Assembly (NCBI RefSeq): GCF_003464595.1
Contig: NZ_QRZF01000003.1
Location: 310,001-374,000 of the forward strand
Reading direction: 5' to 3'
DNA: 64,000 bases
Source of the DNA: Bacteroides intestinalis
GTDB lineage: Bacteria; Bacteroidota; Bacteroidia; Bacteroidales; Bacteroidaceae
Shown: one piece after another, positions 27,424 to 37,173 of the stretch
Numbering within the stretch: position 1 is the stretch's first letter
Layout: each line of letters begins with the position of its first letter
Notes under the pieces: generated by a model
The model's database searches: none
Seen by the model: only the letters and a program-made list of their open reading frames with translations
What the model was told of the DNA's origin: nothing
Position numbers and translations under genes: made by a program

Positions 27424-28134
27424 TTAGTTGTGTACCAGTGTTCCGATCTCTTCTCCTTGCATTACTTTTTTCAGATTGCCTACTGTGTCCATGTCAAATA
27501 CTATGATTGGCAGATTGTTTTCTTTACACATGCAGGTGGCAGTGAGGTCCATAACTTTCAGGCCACGTTTCAGAACTTCATCGTAAGTGATCTCGTCAAA
27601 TTTAGTGGCAGTAGGGTCCTTCTCCGGATCAGCAGTATAGATGCCATCTACGCGTGTGCCTTTCAACATAACGTCGGCTTCAATTTCAATGCCACGCAGA
27701 GAAGAGCCTGTGTCGGTAGTAAAGAACGGATTGCCTGTTCCGGCAGACATGATAACTACTTCGCCTGCTTCCATAGATTCGATAGCTTTCCATTTATTGT
27801 AAAACTCACCGATAGGTTCCATGCGTACGGCTGTCAGTACACGCGTCTTTACACCGGCGGCTACCAGGGCAGAGCTTAATGCCAGGCTGTTGATTACCGT
27901 AGCGAGCATTCCCATTTGATCTCCTTTCACGCGGTCGAAACCTTTGTTTGCGCCACTCAATCCGCGGAAGATATTACCACCACCAATGACGATACCTATC
28001 TGAACGCCCAACTCATGGATTTCCTTGATTTGTGCTGCATATTCGGCAAGGCGCTTTTCGTCAATGCCATATTGTTTTTCGCCCATCAGGCTCTCACCAC
28101 TGAGCTTTAACAGAACTCTTTTATACTTTGCCAT
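27424..28134 (-). CDS. pyrH: UMP kinase
   Basis: A 236-residue bacterial UMP kinase of the amino-acid-kinase fold (UMP + ATP to UDP). Visible motifs are [52 protein letters not shown] and [12 protein letters not shown]. The length is standard. It is transcribed toward frr, about 98 bp away, and each gene seems to have its own -7 box. Confidence 0.97.
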   Translation of the reverse strand: MAKYKRVLLKLSGESLMGEKQYGIDEKRLAEYAAQIKEIHELGVQIGIVIGGGNIFRGLSGANKGFDRVKGDQMGMLATVINSLALSSALVAAGVKTRVLTAVRMEPIGEFYNKWKAIESMEAGEVVIMSAGTGNPFFTTDTGSSLRGIEIEADVMLKGTRVDGIYTADPEKDPTATKFDEITYDEVLKRGLKVMDLTATCMCKENNLPIIVFDMDTVGNLKKVMQGEEIGTLVHN

Positions 28135-28157
28135 TATGATATTACATTTAGTTTTTG

Positions 28158-28165
28158 CAAATATA
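28158..28165 (-). promoter_or_regulatory. -7 box for pyrH
   Basis: Minus-strand TATATTTG is 23 bp before the ATG. No clear -33. Confidence 0.55.
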
Positions 28166-28184
28166 CGCTTTCTGTCTGTAATGA

Positions 28185-29501
28185 TTAACTTTGGTACAAA
28201 ATTTTTCTACTTAAAACTGCCTGCATGATGCCGCGCAGAGATAAGTAGACGATGAAAGCCAGCCAAAGGGCATGATTTCCCATCCACTCGTGTAAGGAGT
28301 AATAAACGAGGAAGAAACTGGCTGAGGCGGCCAGCATTGCATAAAACATTTGCCGGGTGGCAGTGGCTCCGATAAATATTCCGTCCCATAGGAAAGCGGC
28401 GAAGCCTGCAAGTGGGATAGCCAATACCCAATAAAAGTAATTTCCGGCTTCCCGGATGACAGAAACTTCATTGGTGAGCAGACCCAGGAATGCCTTGCCA
28501 CCAAAGAAATAAAGTAATGTAAAACCCATAGAAAGTCCGATTCCCCAGATAAAGAGCTGGCGAACGGTACGGTGCAATGCCGGACGGTTGTCCGCACCGA
28601 TATATTTACCAACCAACGCTTCACCTGAATAAGCAAAGCCATCCATTATATAAGAAAAGAGAGTAAATAGCTGCATTAGCAAAGTGTTGACTGCCAATAC
28701 AACTTCTCCTTGTGCTGCTCCGGCGGAGGTAAAAAACAGCGTGACAATAACCAGGCAGAGAGTCCGTAGGAAAATGTCCCGGTTCACCTGAAAGAAACGT
28801 AGCATAGCTTCTTTTTTCAATATTTCCTGCCAGGCAATGCGTTCTTTCAATTTGCCATAATATCGCCTCCATAATAATAATGCCATAAAGAATCCCGCAT
28901 ATTGGGCTGTAAGTGTCCCCAAGGCTACCCCGGCAACTTTCATATGGAACAAATAGACAAAGCAAAGGCTTGCAGCGATGTTCACAATGTTTTGTGTAAT
29001 GGCAATGTACATTGGGAAACGCGAATTCTGCATACCAATGAACCAACCGGCAAAACCGTAAAGTCCCAGCATGGCAGGAGCTCCCCAAATGCAGATTTGG
29101 AAATAGAGTGTAGCCAATTGTTCTACTTCCTCTGTAGTTTGTATAAAAGTAAATGCCAGTTTACGGATGGGATATTGTAAAGCCACCAGAATAATGGCAA
29201 TGAGCAATCCTACTCCAACGGATCGTAACAAAAGTCGGGTAACTTCGTCCATATCGTGTTTGCCGTATGCTTGTGACGTCATTCCGCTGGTTCCCATCCT
29301 TAAGAATCCAAAGATCCAGTAGATGATGTTGAATAGCATTCCGCCCACGGCAATAGCTCCGATATACGCTGCAGATCCCAGATGGCCTACGATTGTCACA
29401 TCAATCAGTCCCAGTAGTGGAACTGTGATATTCGAAATGATCGAAGGCACAGCTATCTGAAGTATTCTTTTATTGATAATATTCGGAGTTTGAGCAATCA
29501 T
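28185..29501 (-). CDS. MATE-family efflux transporter (DinF-like)
   Basis: A 438-residue polytopic exporter with about twelve membrane helices in two similar halves, as in MATE cation antiporters. N-terminal [34 protein letters not shown] is the family entry motif, and the second half begins around residue 230. I choose ATG at 29501 ([12 protein letters not shown]). The frame extends to 29582, but the minus-strand -7 box at 29532 lies inside that extension. The substrate is unknown. Confidence 0.92.
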   Translation of the reverse strand: MIAQTPNIINKRILQIAVPSIISNITVPLLGLIDVTIVGHLGSAAYIGAIAVGGMLFNIIYWIFGFLRMGTSGMTSQAYGKHDMDEVTRLLLRSVGVGLLIAIILVALQYPIRKLAFTFIQTTEEVEQLATLYFQICIWGAPAMLGLYGFAGWFIGMQNSRFPMYIAITQNIVNIAASLCFVYLFHMKVAGVALGTLTAQYAGFFMALLLWRRYYGKLKERIAWQEILKKEAMLRFFQVNRDIFLRTLCLVIVTLFFTSAGAAQGEVVLAVNTLLMQLFTLFSYIMDGFAYSGEALVGKYIGADNRPALHRTVRQLFIWGIGLSMGFTLLYFFGGKAFLGLLTNEVSVIREAGNYFYWVLAIPLAGFAAFLWDGIFIGATATRQMFYAMLAASASFFLVYYSLHEWMGNHALWLAFIVYLSLRGIMQAVLSRKILYQS

Positions 29502-29531
29502 TTTAAAGCACTGATTTGTTCTATTTACCGA

Positions 29532-29539
29532 CAAAGGTA
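29532..29539 (-). promoter_or_regulatory. -7 box for MATE gene
   Basis: Minus-strand TACCTTTG fits TAnnTTTG, 31 bp before the chosen ATG. Confidence 0.55.
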
Positions 29540-29613
29540 CTCTTTTTGCCGTAAATGGTAAAAAGGCATTCGATAATAACAATTTTTATAATACATAATG
29601 TTTTAAAAATGAG

Positions 29614-29621
29614 TATATTTG
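29614..29621 (+). promoter_or_regulatory. -7 box for TPR protein gene
   Basis: TATATTTG, 33 bp before the ATG at 29654. Confidence 0.55.
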
Positions 29622-29653
29622 CGGAAACAAAAACTAGGTAATATTAATAAGCG

Positions 29654-30334
29654 ATGAGAACCTTAACCTTACTATTTTCATTCATGGTTGCTTTCCCTTT
29701 TGTGCTCTCAGCACAATCAGCCGGGGAGTTGCTTCAAAAGGTGTCTGCTGCCTTATCTGAGGGGCAGGATGACTATGCGGTGAGTCTATTTCGCCAGTCG
29801 GTAAAGGCTGGGGCAGATCAGACTGAGATGTTTTATTGGACTCAGGTGGAAAAAAACAGCGCTGTAGCTCCGCGTTTGGTAAATGAGTTGGCCACCTATT
29901 ATAAACGTAAGCGGAATTATGATAAAGCTTATTTATTTTATAGAGAATTTCTGCAGTATCATTCAGACGATGTTCCTGCTCTTGTATCGTGTGCCGAAAT
30001 GGAGATGATGCGGGGTAAAGAAAAAGATGCTGTAAAAACTTATGAGAAGGTATTGATACTTGATGCCAATAATTTGCAAGCTAATATTTTTCTGGGAAAT
30101 TATTTCTATTTACAGGCAGAACGTGAAAAGAAGAAGTTGGAAGATGATTATAAGAAGATAACTTCTCCTACACGAATGCAATATGCCCGTTATCGTAATG
30201 GGCTTTCTGATGTCTATTCTAACGGCTATTCCAAGGCAAAAGATTATTTGCAGCGGGTGTTGCAGCTGTTCCCTTCGACGGAGGCAGGAAATACACTTGA
30301 AAAGATAAAGAAATTGGAAATGGAGATTAAATAA
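29654..30334 (+). CDS. secreted TPR-repeat protein
   Basis: A 226-residue exported protein: signal peptide about 1-20 (FVLSAQ-SA), then helical tetratricopeptide-type repeats (YDKAYLFYREFLQYHSDDVPALVSCAEMEMMRGKEKDAVKTYEKVLILDANNLQANIFLGNYF). No enzyme motif is present, so a periplasmic scaffold or lipid-anchored partner role is possible. It is a single-gene unit converging on the peptide-secretion cluster. It may be unrelated to that cluster, since it reads the other way and ends 11 bp before it. Confidence 0.8.
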   Translation: MRTLTLLFSFMVAFPFVLSAQSAGELLQKVSAALSEGQDDYAVSLFRQSVKAGADQTEMFYWTQVEKNSAVAPRLVNELATYYKRKRNYDKAYLFYREFLQYHSDDVPALVSCAEMEMMRGKEKDAVKTYEKVLILDANNLQANIFLGNYFYLQAEREKKKLEDDYKKITSPTRMQYARYRNGLSDVYSNGYSKAKDYLQRVLQLFPSTEAGNTLEKIKKLEMEIK

Positions 30335-30345
30335 TAGAAATAACT

Positions 30346-30813
30346 TTATTTTGAGACGATTCTTTCTAGTAATGTTTTATTTGACAATATGACAGATGCA
30401 TATCCCTTCATTCCTTTTTGTATGAAGGGATTTTCTTTTAGTATGATGATAAATGAGAAATAGTTTTTCTTGTTATCTGTTACAACTTCCGATGAAACAT
30501 ATGATATGGTTCCATGTTGATAGCCACATTCTCTGGTATTAAAACCTTCTAATTCTATTTCAACGCTCATGTCTTTTTTAACTTGTGTAACGAAGGTATA
30601 GGGTAGCAAACCTTTGGCATATATATACTTATTGTCACTTTCTTCCATTATGACTTCTCCTTCAAGTATTTCTGGATATGGAATAAATGCAGCGGCAACC
30701 AATAGTAATGCCACAATTGTCCCCATAATGCCAATTCCACTGCGTATTAATATCGGAGGTATTTGCCCAATGATTTTTCGTACTTGTTCACTTCTGAGTT
30801 CTACGTTTTCCAT
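30346..30813 (-). CDS. short HlyD-like membrane fusion protein lacking the hairpin domain
   Basis: A 155-residue protein with one membrane helix (about 25-46, GIGIMGTIVALLLVAAAFIPYPEIL), followed by a HlyD-type beta segment (EGEVIMEE, then YIYAKGLLPYTFVTQVKKDMSVEIELEG, and the C-terminal barrel NPFIQKGMKGYASVILSNKTLLERIV). The residue order matches the two ends of HlyD/bacteriocin-accessory proteins of about 400 residues, but the lipoyl and coiled-coil middle is missing. No frameshift remnant is visible nearby, so it looks like a compact form and not a broken gene. It is the last gene of the cluster, 16 bp after the ABC exporter, and probably contacts it. Confidence 0.75.
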   Translation of the reverse strand: MENVELRSEQVRKIIGQIPPILIRSGIGIMGTIVALLLVAAAFIPYPEILEGEVIMEESDNKYIYAKGLLPYTFVTQVKKDMSVEIELEGFNTRECGYQHGTISYVSSEVVTDNKKNYFSFIIILKENPFIQKGMKGYASVILSNKTLLERIVSK

Positions 30814-30829
30814 AATTCTATTTTTTTAT

Positions 30830-33019
30830 TTACTTACCTAACTCTAATTGATTTTTTACAAGGTTGTAATAAGCTTTTTTATTAGCAACCAGTTCTTGAT
30901 GTACTCCGGTTTCTATGATCTTTCCTTTATCTATTACTACTATTTGGTCTGCATTTTTTACGGTACTTAGACGGTGGGCTACAACGACGACAGTTTTTCC
31001 TTTATAAAAGTCCAGTAGATTTTCGACGATTACTCGTTCATTATTTGCATCTAGTGCATTGGTGGCCTCATCTAGAAAGATGTATTGTGGATTTTTATAT
31101 ACAGCACGTGCTATCAGTATTCGTTGCTTTTGTCCTTGACTTAATCCTACGCCATCTTGTCCAATGAGGGTGTTGTATTTTAACGGTAGGTGTCTGACGT
31201 ACTCATCTATGTTGGCGATTCGTGCTGCTTCGGCTAATCGCTTCTTATCTATTTCTTCGTCGTTCACTGCGATGTTTCGGGCTATGGATTCGGAGAAAAT
31301 TACTCCATCCTGCATTACGACCCCACATTGCTTGCGCCACCATTTCATATTGAATCGTTCGATATTGGTTGTTCCGATATTGATTTCTCCGTCCAGCACA
31401 TGATAGTATCCTAACAACAACTTTATAATAGTTGTCTTTCCGCTTCCACTAGTACCGACGATGGCGGTCACTTTTCCTTCAAGAACGATGAAATCCACTC
31501 CATCCAGGATTTTGTAGGGTGCATGTGAATCATATTTGAAGTCTACATTTTTTAATCTTAGGCTTTTGTCTTTGCTTTGAAATTCAATGAATGCATCTGG
31601 ATTACTTTCCTCATTCTCCATTTCGTGAATCTCATTGATACGTTCCAAGCTGATTTTTACATCTTGCAGCGAGTAGATAAAACTCATCAGTTGCTCAATG
31701 GGTGCATTCAGTTGCCCGATGATATATTGTACAGCAAGCATCATACCTAACGTCATTTGTCCACTTATCACGGCTGTTGCCGCTACTACGGTAATTATAA
31801 TGTTCTTTATCTCGTTGATGAGGATACTGCCTGCTTCTTGTGTCTGCTGCAGTTTCAGAGTCCTCATATTGGCATCGAAAAGTTCGGCTTGTACGTCTTC
31901 CCATTCCCAACGACGGCGTTGTTCACAGTCTTGTAGCTTAATCTCTTGCATAGCTGTGATGAGTTGATAAGTCTTATTGCTGTTTTTGGCTTGTTTTTCG
32001 AAGTAGAAGTAGTCTATCTGTTTTCTACGTTTTAGGAAGAGGGTGATCCAGATGGAGTAGGAGATACTACCCGCAAGAAAGATGCAGAATATTAGTAAAT
32101 TATAGCATAGTAATACAAATCCGAAAACAATAAAACTGAGTAATGAAAACATGACACTGAGTGTTTGTGTGGTGAGGAATTTTTCCACTCGATTATGATC
32201 ACTCATTCGTTGCAACAAGTCGCCCATCAATTTGGTGTCAAAAAAAGACATTGGAAGTTTCAATAGTTTGATGAAGAAATCACTCACTAATGATATGTTT
32301 ATTCTCATGCTAATGTGCAGCAATATCCATCGGCGAATGAAATCGACGGCTGTGCGGCTGACAGTTAACATGAGTTGTCCTATCAATATCAGATAGATAA
32401 AGTTGAGATTTTGATGTTTGATGCCAACATCTACAATGGCTTGTGTAAGGAAAGGGAAGATAAGTTGTAAAATGCAGCCAATCAATAAACCAAGGATGAT
32501 TTGGCCGAAGTAGTGGCGGTATTGACGGAAGTAATTGAAGAGGAAAGAGAAGGAACTTTTTTCACTCTTATGCTCTTCTTGTTTTTCATAGAAAGAAGAG
32601 GTTGGTTGAACGCAGAGCGTTACGCCTTTCTCTTCTCCATTGGATAGGGTACTAATCCAATATTTTTTTAATTCCTGTTCAGTATAAGTGACCAATCCTT
32701 TTCCAGGGTCAGCAATATAATATTTATTTTTCTTTAATCGATATAGTACGACAAAATGATTCTGTTTCCAGTGTAAAATACATGGTAAAGATATTGTGGC
32801 AAGTTCTTCTATTGGCATTTTTCCTGCGTCGGCATTTAGACCTAATATATTCAGGGTTTTACTAATCCCCAATAAAGATACACCTTCTGATGTAGCTGGG
32901 CAATATTTAGATAAAATATCCAAATTGTAATCTTTACCATAATATTTGCAAATCATCTGAATGCAGGTTATACCACATTGCATGCTGTCATGCTGTTTAA
33001 AGCACTGGAAAGTTTTCAT
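30830..33019 (-). CDS. peptidase-containing ABC exporter (C39 domain, double-glycine leader processing)
   Basis: A 729-residue PCAT. The N-terminal C39 peptidase (1-130) has catalytic Cys15 in QHDSMQCGITC, His88 in QNHFVVLY and Asp104 in IADPGKG, all intact, so it should cut after Gly-Gly leaders. Six membrane helices follow (about 160-440), then an ATPase domain with GTSGSGKTTIIK (Walker A), LSQGQKQRILIARAV (signature), FLDEATNALD (Walker B) and AHRLST. It exports the trimmed peptide across the inner membrane. The natural substrate is the 53-residue precursor at 38175-38336, in the same transcription direction. Confidence 0.95.
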   Translation of the reverse strand: MKTFQCFKQHDSMQCGITCIQMICKYYGKDYNLDILSKYCPATSEGVSLLGISKTLNILGLNADAGKMPIEELATISLPCILHWKQNHFVVLYRLKKNKYYIADPGKGLVTYTEQELKKYWISTLSNGEEKGVTLCVQPTSSFYEKQEEHKSEKSSFSFLFNYFRQYRHYFGQIILGLLIGCILQLIFPFLTQAIVDVGIKHQNLNFIYLILIGQLMLTVSRTAVDFIRRWILLHISMRINISLVSDFFIKLLKLPMSFFDTKLMGDLLQRMSDHNRVEKFLTTQTLSVMFSLLSFIVFGFVLLCYNLLIFCIFLAGSISYSIWITLFLKRRKQIDYFYFEKQAKNSNKTYQLITAMQEIKLQDCEQRRRWEWEDVQAELFDANMRTLKLQQTQEAGSILINEIKNIIITVVAATAVISGQMTLGMMLAVQYIIGQLNAPIEQLMSFIYSLQDVKISLERINEIHEMENEESNPDAFIEFQSKDKSLRLKNVDFKYDSHAPYKILDGVDFIVLEGKVTAIVGTSGSGKTTIIKLLLGYYHVLDGEINIGTTNIERFNMKWWRKQCGVVMQDGVIFSESIARNIAVNDEEIDKKRLAEAARIANIDEYVRHLPLKYNTLIGQDGVGLSQGQKQRILIARAVYKNPQYIFLDEATNALDANNERVIVENLLDFYKGKTVVVVAHRLSTVKNADQIVVIDKGKIIETGVHQELVANKKAYYNLVKNQLELGK

Positions 33020-33020
33020 A

Positions 33021-35603
33021 TTATTTCTTCAAATATACACTAACGAAAAATTCTCTTCCTCGAATCATGCGGGTATAGCCTACACTGCTCAGATCATTGT
33101 ATATGGTATATGCATAGTTTTTCTTGTTGAAAAGATTGGAAACCGTTGCTGAAAGTTCCATGTGGCTGTTCAGATTATAGGATAATTTGCCGTCTGCTAG
33201 TATCATACTCTTGAATTGTTTCCTAGCTATTTCATTCCGATAATATTCACCTGTCCCTTGTATGTTCCATCTTTTACAGAAAGATGCTGTTAGTGATAAG
33301 GCATGTTCCCACTGGTTGAGCCGTTGCTGAAACTGATTGTCTATTTTTAAGTGGTTTTGACTGTAACTCAAGCGGTATTGCCAATTTAGAACCTGTCCGA
33401 TGCGTCCATTCAAACGTCCAGCTACACTATAGTTTTCTTGTGTATAGCTAGTAGGTATTCCTTCGGATAACATCGTGCGGTTATTATTGCGAAAGATAAC
33501 ATTTAGTCCGGCTGTTCCTTTCAAAAAATCAACATTGTAGCTTATTGTTCCGAACGCTGTCCATGTGTCACTCCGGGAGGGCGTTTTACGATAACTGCGA
33601 AGGACATAATCGCCAATGAATTCTTGTTCCGACAAATATTCCTGACTGTTCCACGATTTCATTACCATGATGTTGGCAAACAATCCAAGCATGGGCTGTT
33701 TGAAGTTTAGGGAGGTTGAAAGTGATTTACTTTCAGAGGTGGAGTAAAAGTCCATGCCTTTTGTCAGGGTACGGTAGTCAGTCAATATCAGCCCATTGTA
33801 TAGTGAGTGTAAATCACATTCTTTAGGAGTGATTCGTCCGCGCAATAGGGCATAGAGATATGGGGAAATATACCATTTGATACGTAAGGAAGGTGATGCC
33901 ATCCAATCATTCTCATTTTTTATCTGGTGAGAGAACAAGTAACGGTAGTATCGGATAGGGCTCTCTAATGTAAATTCTACCCGGTGGTATTGGTATTCCA
34001 GTTTGGGCGTAACATAAAGTTGGATGTTATTGGTGCCCCATCTCTGAATGTTTGTACCCAATGAGTCGGGCACTCCTGACAGCTGACTGTCAAGAGTACG
34101 GAACTGCGCTTTTGCACCTCCTTCCAAAGAAAGTGTCATACCTTGGAAATGAAAACCATAGGTTACTTGTTCGTGCGAAAAGAAAGAGTACTCGTCCGTT
34201 TTCTGCTTACTTGTCCCGTTGCGGATTACGGTCAGTTTTTGAGGTAAGGTGTTCCACACGTTGATACTATTGAAAGTGATGAGATGATTGCCCCATCGCT
34301 TTATCAATTTGAAGTCATTGCTTATTTTCCGGTTTGGCAGAGAAGCGTGCTGTAGGTTGGTAAGACTTCCGGCGGTAGCCAACTCCACATCATTCCATTC
34401 AATATCCGTTTTCAGGCTGTTTTGCAGGTAGAATGTCTCTTTGTTTCCTTCAATACTCACTTGGGCAGTTAATTTATGGCTATGTTCCACCGATTGCTGT
34501 TCTTCCGTTATCAGACGATTTCCTTCCGGCAGGTAGTAGGTGGTAAGGGCAGAAGTCTGTCCCGTATTGCGTTGGTTGAGGTAATTCATTTGTGCGCGGC
34601 ATTCCCAGTCTTGCTTTATCGCCCATAAGTTGCTGGAAGAGAATAGGTGCGAACGACTGAATAATGTCCGTTTCTCTTCCAAATTAGGTGTCCGGAGGCC
34701 GCTTATCTGGATATAATCGGCAATATCGTTTTCTTTAGCTGTGTAATTATTTACTTCCTTCTCTAAACTCTTTCCGATATTATTACTTTTATAGAGGGTA
34801 ATGTTTTGGGTTCTTTGTTTCATCCTCATCATGAATAGTTCTGCCATCCATAAACCGCTTTGTGGCTGTTCCGATATACCTCCTGCTGCTAAGGCGTTAA
34901 TTATCCATTTAGCTCTAGCCTTCTCTTTCAAGCGAAGGTTTACTGCTGCTTGCGATGAGAAACTGACTCCTTGTAATACGCGAATGGGTTGGTGGTCTTC
35001 TATGATTTCCACAGAACCTACATCATCGGGAGAAATACCATTAGTGGCGATGCCATATTTCCCTTCCAACAAATCTTTCCCTTCTATATAGAACTTGTTG
35101 ATAGCTGTTCCGTTATAGGTAATTTCGCCGCTTTTTGCAACGTCTATGCCAGGCATTTTCTGTAATACATCACCTATCGTTTTGTCTTGTATATCCTTGA
35201 AACTGGCCACATTGTAAATTAGTGTATCTCCTTGTTCTCTTATTTTTTGTGCTTTTACTGTTACCTCTTTCAGGTGCGTGACAGCTACCTCCATCTCTAC
35301 CCTGAATTTGTTAACATTCCTCTTTAGTTCCATTGTCTGCGGCTTATATCCCAATAAGGATAGATGCAGTAAGCAATTTTCGTAATCAGTTTCCTTTATA
35401 GGCATTGAAAACTCACCCTCAATGCTTGTTTGTGTGTATCGGATGATGTTTGAAGTGGTTTTGCTTTTCATGACAATCAACACATTGGACAATGGAGTTT
35501 GATCCGCTTTGTCCGATACATGTCCGATTATGGTATTTTGAGAAAAAGCATAATCAAGGCAGAAAATGAGGAGCATGAATAGTAATAATATGAGGCGTTT
35601 CAT
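33021..35603 (-). CDS. TonB-dependent-receptor-like outer-membrane barrel with CarboxypepD_reg domain
   Basis: An 860-residue outer-membrane protein. Signal peptide about 1-21 (YAFSQ-NT), a carboxypeptidase-regulatory-like Ig domain (about 22-110, IIGHVSDKADQTPLSNVLIVMKS), a plug-like domain (about 115-230, TIGDVLQKMPGIDVAKSGEITYNGTAINKFYIEGKDL), then a long beta-barrel ending in GREFFVSVYLKK. No clear TonB box was seen. It starts 4 bp inside the end of the VKOR gene and ends 1 bp before the exporter gene, so it is tightly co-expressed. In Bacteroidetes this barrel type often pairs with GLPGLI proteins. Here it may let the peptide cross the outer membrane. Confidence 0.88.
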   Translation of the reverse strand: MKRLILLLFMLLIFCLDYAFSQNTIIGHVSDKADQTPLSNVLIVMKSKTTSNIIRYTQTSIEGEFSMPIKETDYENCLLHLSLLGYKPQTMELKRNVNKFRVEMEVAVTHLKEVTVKAQKIREQGDTLIYNVASFKDIQDKTIGDVLQKMPGIDVAKSGEITYNGTAINKFYIEGKDLLEGKYGIATNGISPDDVGSVEIIEDHQPIRVLQGVSFSSQAAVNLRLKEKARAKWIINALAAGGISEQPQSGLWMAELFMMRMKQRTQNITLYKSNNIGKSLEKEVNNYTAKENDIADYIQISGLRTPNLEEKRTLFSRSHLFSSSNLWAIKQDWECRAQMNYLNQRNTGQTSALTTYYLPEGNRLITEEQQSVEHSHKLTAQVSIEGNKETFYLQNSLKTDIEWNDVELATAGSLTNLQHASLPNRKISNDFKLIKRWGNHLITFNSINVWNTLPQKLTVIRNGTSKQKTDEYSFFSHEQVTYGFHFQGMTLSLEGGAKAQFRTLDSQLSGVPDSLGTNIQRWGTNNIQLYVTPKLEYQYHRVEFTLESPIRYYRYLFSHQIKNENDWMASPSLRIKWYISPYLYALLRGRITPKECDLHSLYNGLILTDYRTLTKGMDFYSTSESKSLSTSLNFKQPMLGLFANIMVMKSWNSQEYLSEQEFIGDYVLRSYRKTPSRSDTWTAFGTISYNVDFLKGTAGLNVIFRNNNRTMLSEGIPTSYTQENYSVAGRLNGRIGQVLNWQYRLSYSQNHLKIDNQFQQRLNQWEHALSLTASFCKRWNIQGTGEYYRNEIARKQFKSMILADGKLSYNLNSHMELSATVSNLFNKKNYAYTIYNDLSSVGYTRMIRGREFFVSVYLKK

Positions 35604-37159
35604 GTATTAGAGGTATTTAGGACATTTATAATATCATGATCATATATCATATAGTATAAATCGTTTAAGGTATATTCTTGTGGAAGCCGTATGTTGTTTA
35701 TAAAAATAGTTGGGTACTCTTTTATTCCTATTTCTTTGGCATAGGATATGTGCTTTTCTAATATCAGTTCGGCATTTTTGTTAATTCTGTATTTTGATAG
35801 TTTCTTGAATATTGGGGTCTGGTCATGATTATACCATTGTTTTATAGCATTTAGGAATTGTGTCTTATTTGAAATGAATAAAGCTATAAAATACAACTCT
35901 ACTATATAGCGCCTATTGTTTTCTGTGTTTTGATCAGTTCCGGCAAAATAGATTTTCCATTGTACTTTCTTATTATGAATGAATAGGAACATGTTCTTGA
36001 CAATTTCTGTGCAATGGGGACAATGAGGACTAATCCAGGTTGTAATAGTTAAGGGGGCATTGGGGTCTCCAATACTAAGTCCATATTCATCTTGACGTAT
36101 TACTGTTGCTTTATTAATGAATAAATTGAATACAGAAGGTGTGCGATGTATTCTTAAAGAATGTATTTTCTGTTCGATGTATTGGCTTTTAGTTGTGGAG
36201 TACTTCTTTAATAAAATGACAACTAATAGTATTAGTGGAAAGAAATACGAGATTTGAAAAAATGGTGTTATAGTATTTGTAAAACTAAAATCTTCTTTGA
36301 TAAAGAAAAGACAGGCTTGCAATATTATAATAGAATCTAACGAAAGGCATAGAATACACCATTTCTTTATATAAAGTTGAACGGATAGGGAATATAAGAT
36401 GAAAGGAAAGCTAATGATAAGTATTGCTGAATATGTTTCACTTGTGTTGATATTAAATGGATTATATAAAAGGGAAAAAGAAAAAAATAATGCTGTTCCG
36501 AAATATGTTAGTCCTAAATCAGCTAAAGTAATATTACCGAAACGTGAAAATTTTGAATGTGCTACACTGTCACAATCAATATGCTTTCCCACTTTACATA
36601 TTTTATTTAATACTGTTCCACGCTTTCCTTTTTCATGTGCAAATATGATATATGAGCTATAAAGACCTATGATATTTAAAGCAACAATTGCTAAATTAGT
36701 AATATTGAAAAAAGGGATAGCAAATAAGCAAAGTAAAGTTATATAAATATATATGCATCTTCTGTTTATACTAATCTCTTTATCTGTACTATATAGAATA
36801 ATACCATCCCATTTTTTTAGAAAAGTGTCAATGCTCTCTTTGTAGAAACGAGAATTTGCTGTATTATACCATAGAATATTATTACTGACTATTTCTTTTA
36901 TGAGAATTATATTGTCTGTTGTTTGACCTTTCAGATGAGCCAAGAATGGCTTGTTTAACATTGCAATGTCTTCAAATTTTGCCTTTACGACATTACATTC
37001 TATTTCAATAGAATGGAGAGTACGATATAAGCTCAACATTGTCGGATATGCAGGAGATGATTCCAATAAGATTTGCACATCTTCTTTGTGAATGCTACTT
37101 TTGTAAAGCTTGCTGTAGCAATAGAGCGTATCTGTCAAGTTACATTTGTTAGACATCAT
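35600..37159 (-). CDS. VKOR-thioredoxin fusion with degenerate C39-like N-domain, disulfide-forming
   Basis: A 519-residue membrane enzyme. Residues about 10-125 resemble a C39 peptidase fold (SPAYPTMLSLYRTLHSIEIECNVVK, KPFLAHLKG) but lack the catalytic Cys, so this part may bind the leader. The VKOR domain (about 135-335) has the loop cysteines C188 and C196 and the redox pair C268/C271 in KKWCILCLS. The DsbA/thioredoxin-like domain (about 350-519) has C380/C383 in SPHCPHCTEI and the cis-Pro in EYPTIFINN. It should draw electrons into quinone and oxidise thiols in the periplasm. The precursor core has exactly two cysteines, which makes it the likely client. The gene looks AT-rich against its neighbours. 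Confidence 0.9.
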   Translation of the reverse strand: MMSNKCNLTDTLYCYSKLYKSSIHKEDVQILLESSPAYPTMLSLYRTLHSIEIECNVVKAKFEDIAMLNKPFLAHLKGQTTDNIILIKEIVSNNILWYNTANSRFYKESIDTFLKKWDGIILYSTDKEISINRRCIYIYITLLCLFAIPFFNITNLAIVALNIIGLYSSYIIFAHEKGKRGTVLNKICKVGKHIDCDSVAHSKFSRFGNITLADLGLTYFGTALFFSFSLLYNPFNINTSETYSAILIISFPFILYSLSVQLYIKKWCILCLSLDSIIILQACLFFIKEDFSFTNTITPFFQISYFFPLILLVVILLKKYSTTKSQYIEQKIHSLRIHRTPSVFNLFINKATVIRQDEYGLSIGDPNAPLTITTWISPHCPHCTEIVKNMFLFIHNKKVQWKIYFAGTDQNTENNRRYIVELYFIALFISNKTQFLNAIKQWYNHDQTPIFKKLSKYRINKNAELILEKHISYAKEIGIKEYPTIFINNIRLPQEYTLNDLYYMIYDHDIINVLNTSNT

Positions 37160-37173
37160 GATGAGTCGTATTT

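Noticed and set aside
28211..29088. Extra minus-strand frames over the MATE gene
   Set aside because: They overlap the MATE gene in other frames and lack any domain.
29502..29582. Longer N-terminus for the MATE exporter
   Set aside because: It covers the -7 box at 29532 and adds residues foreign to the family.
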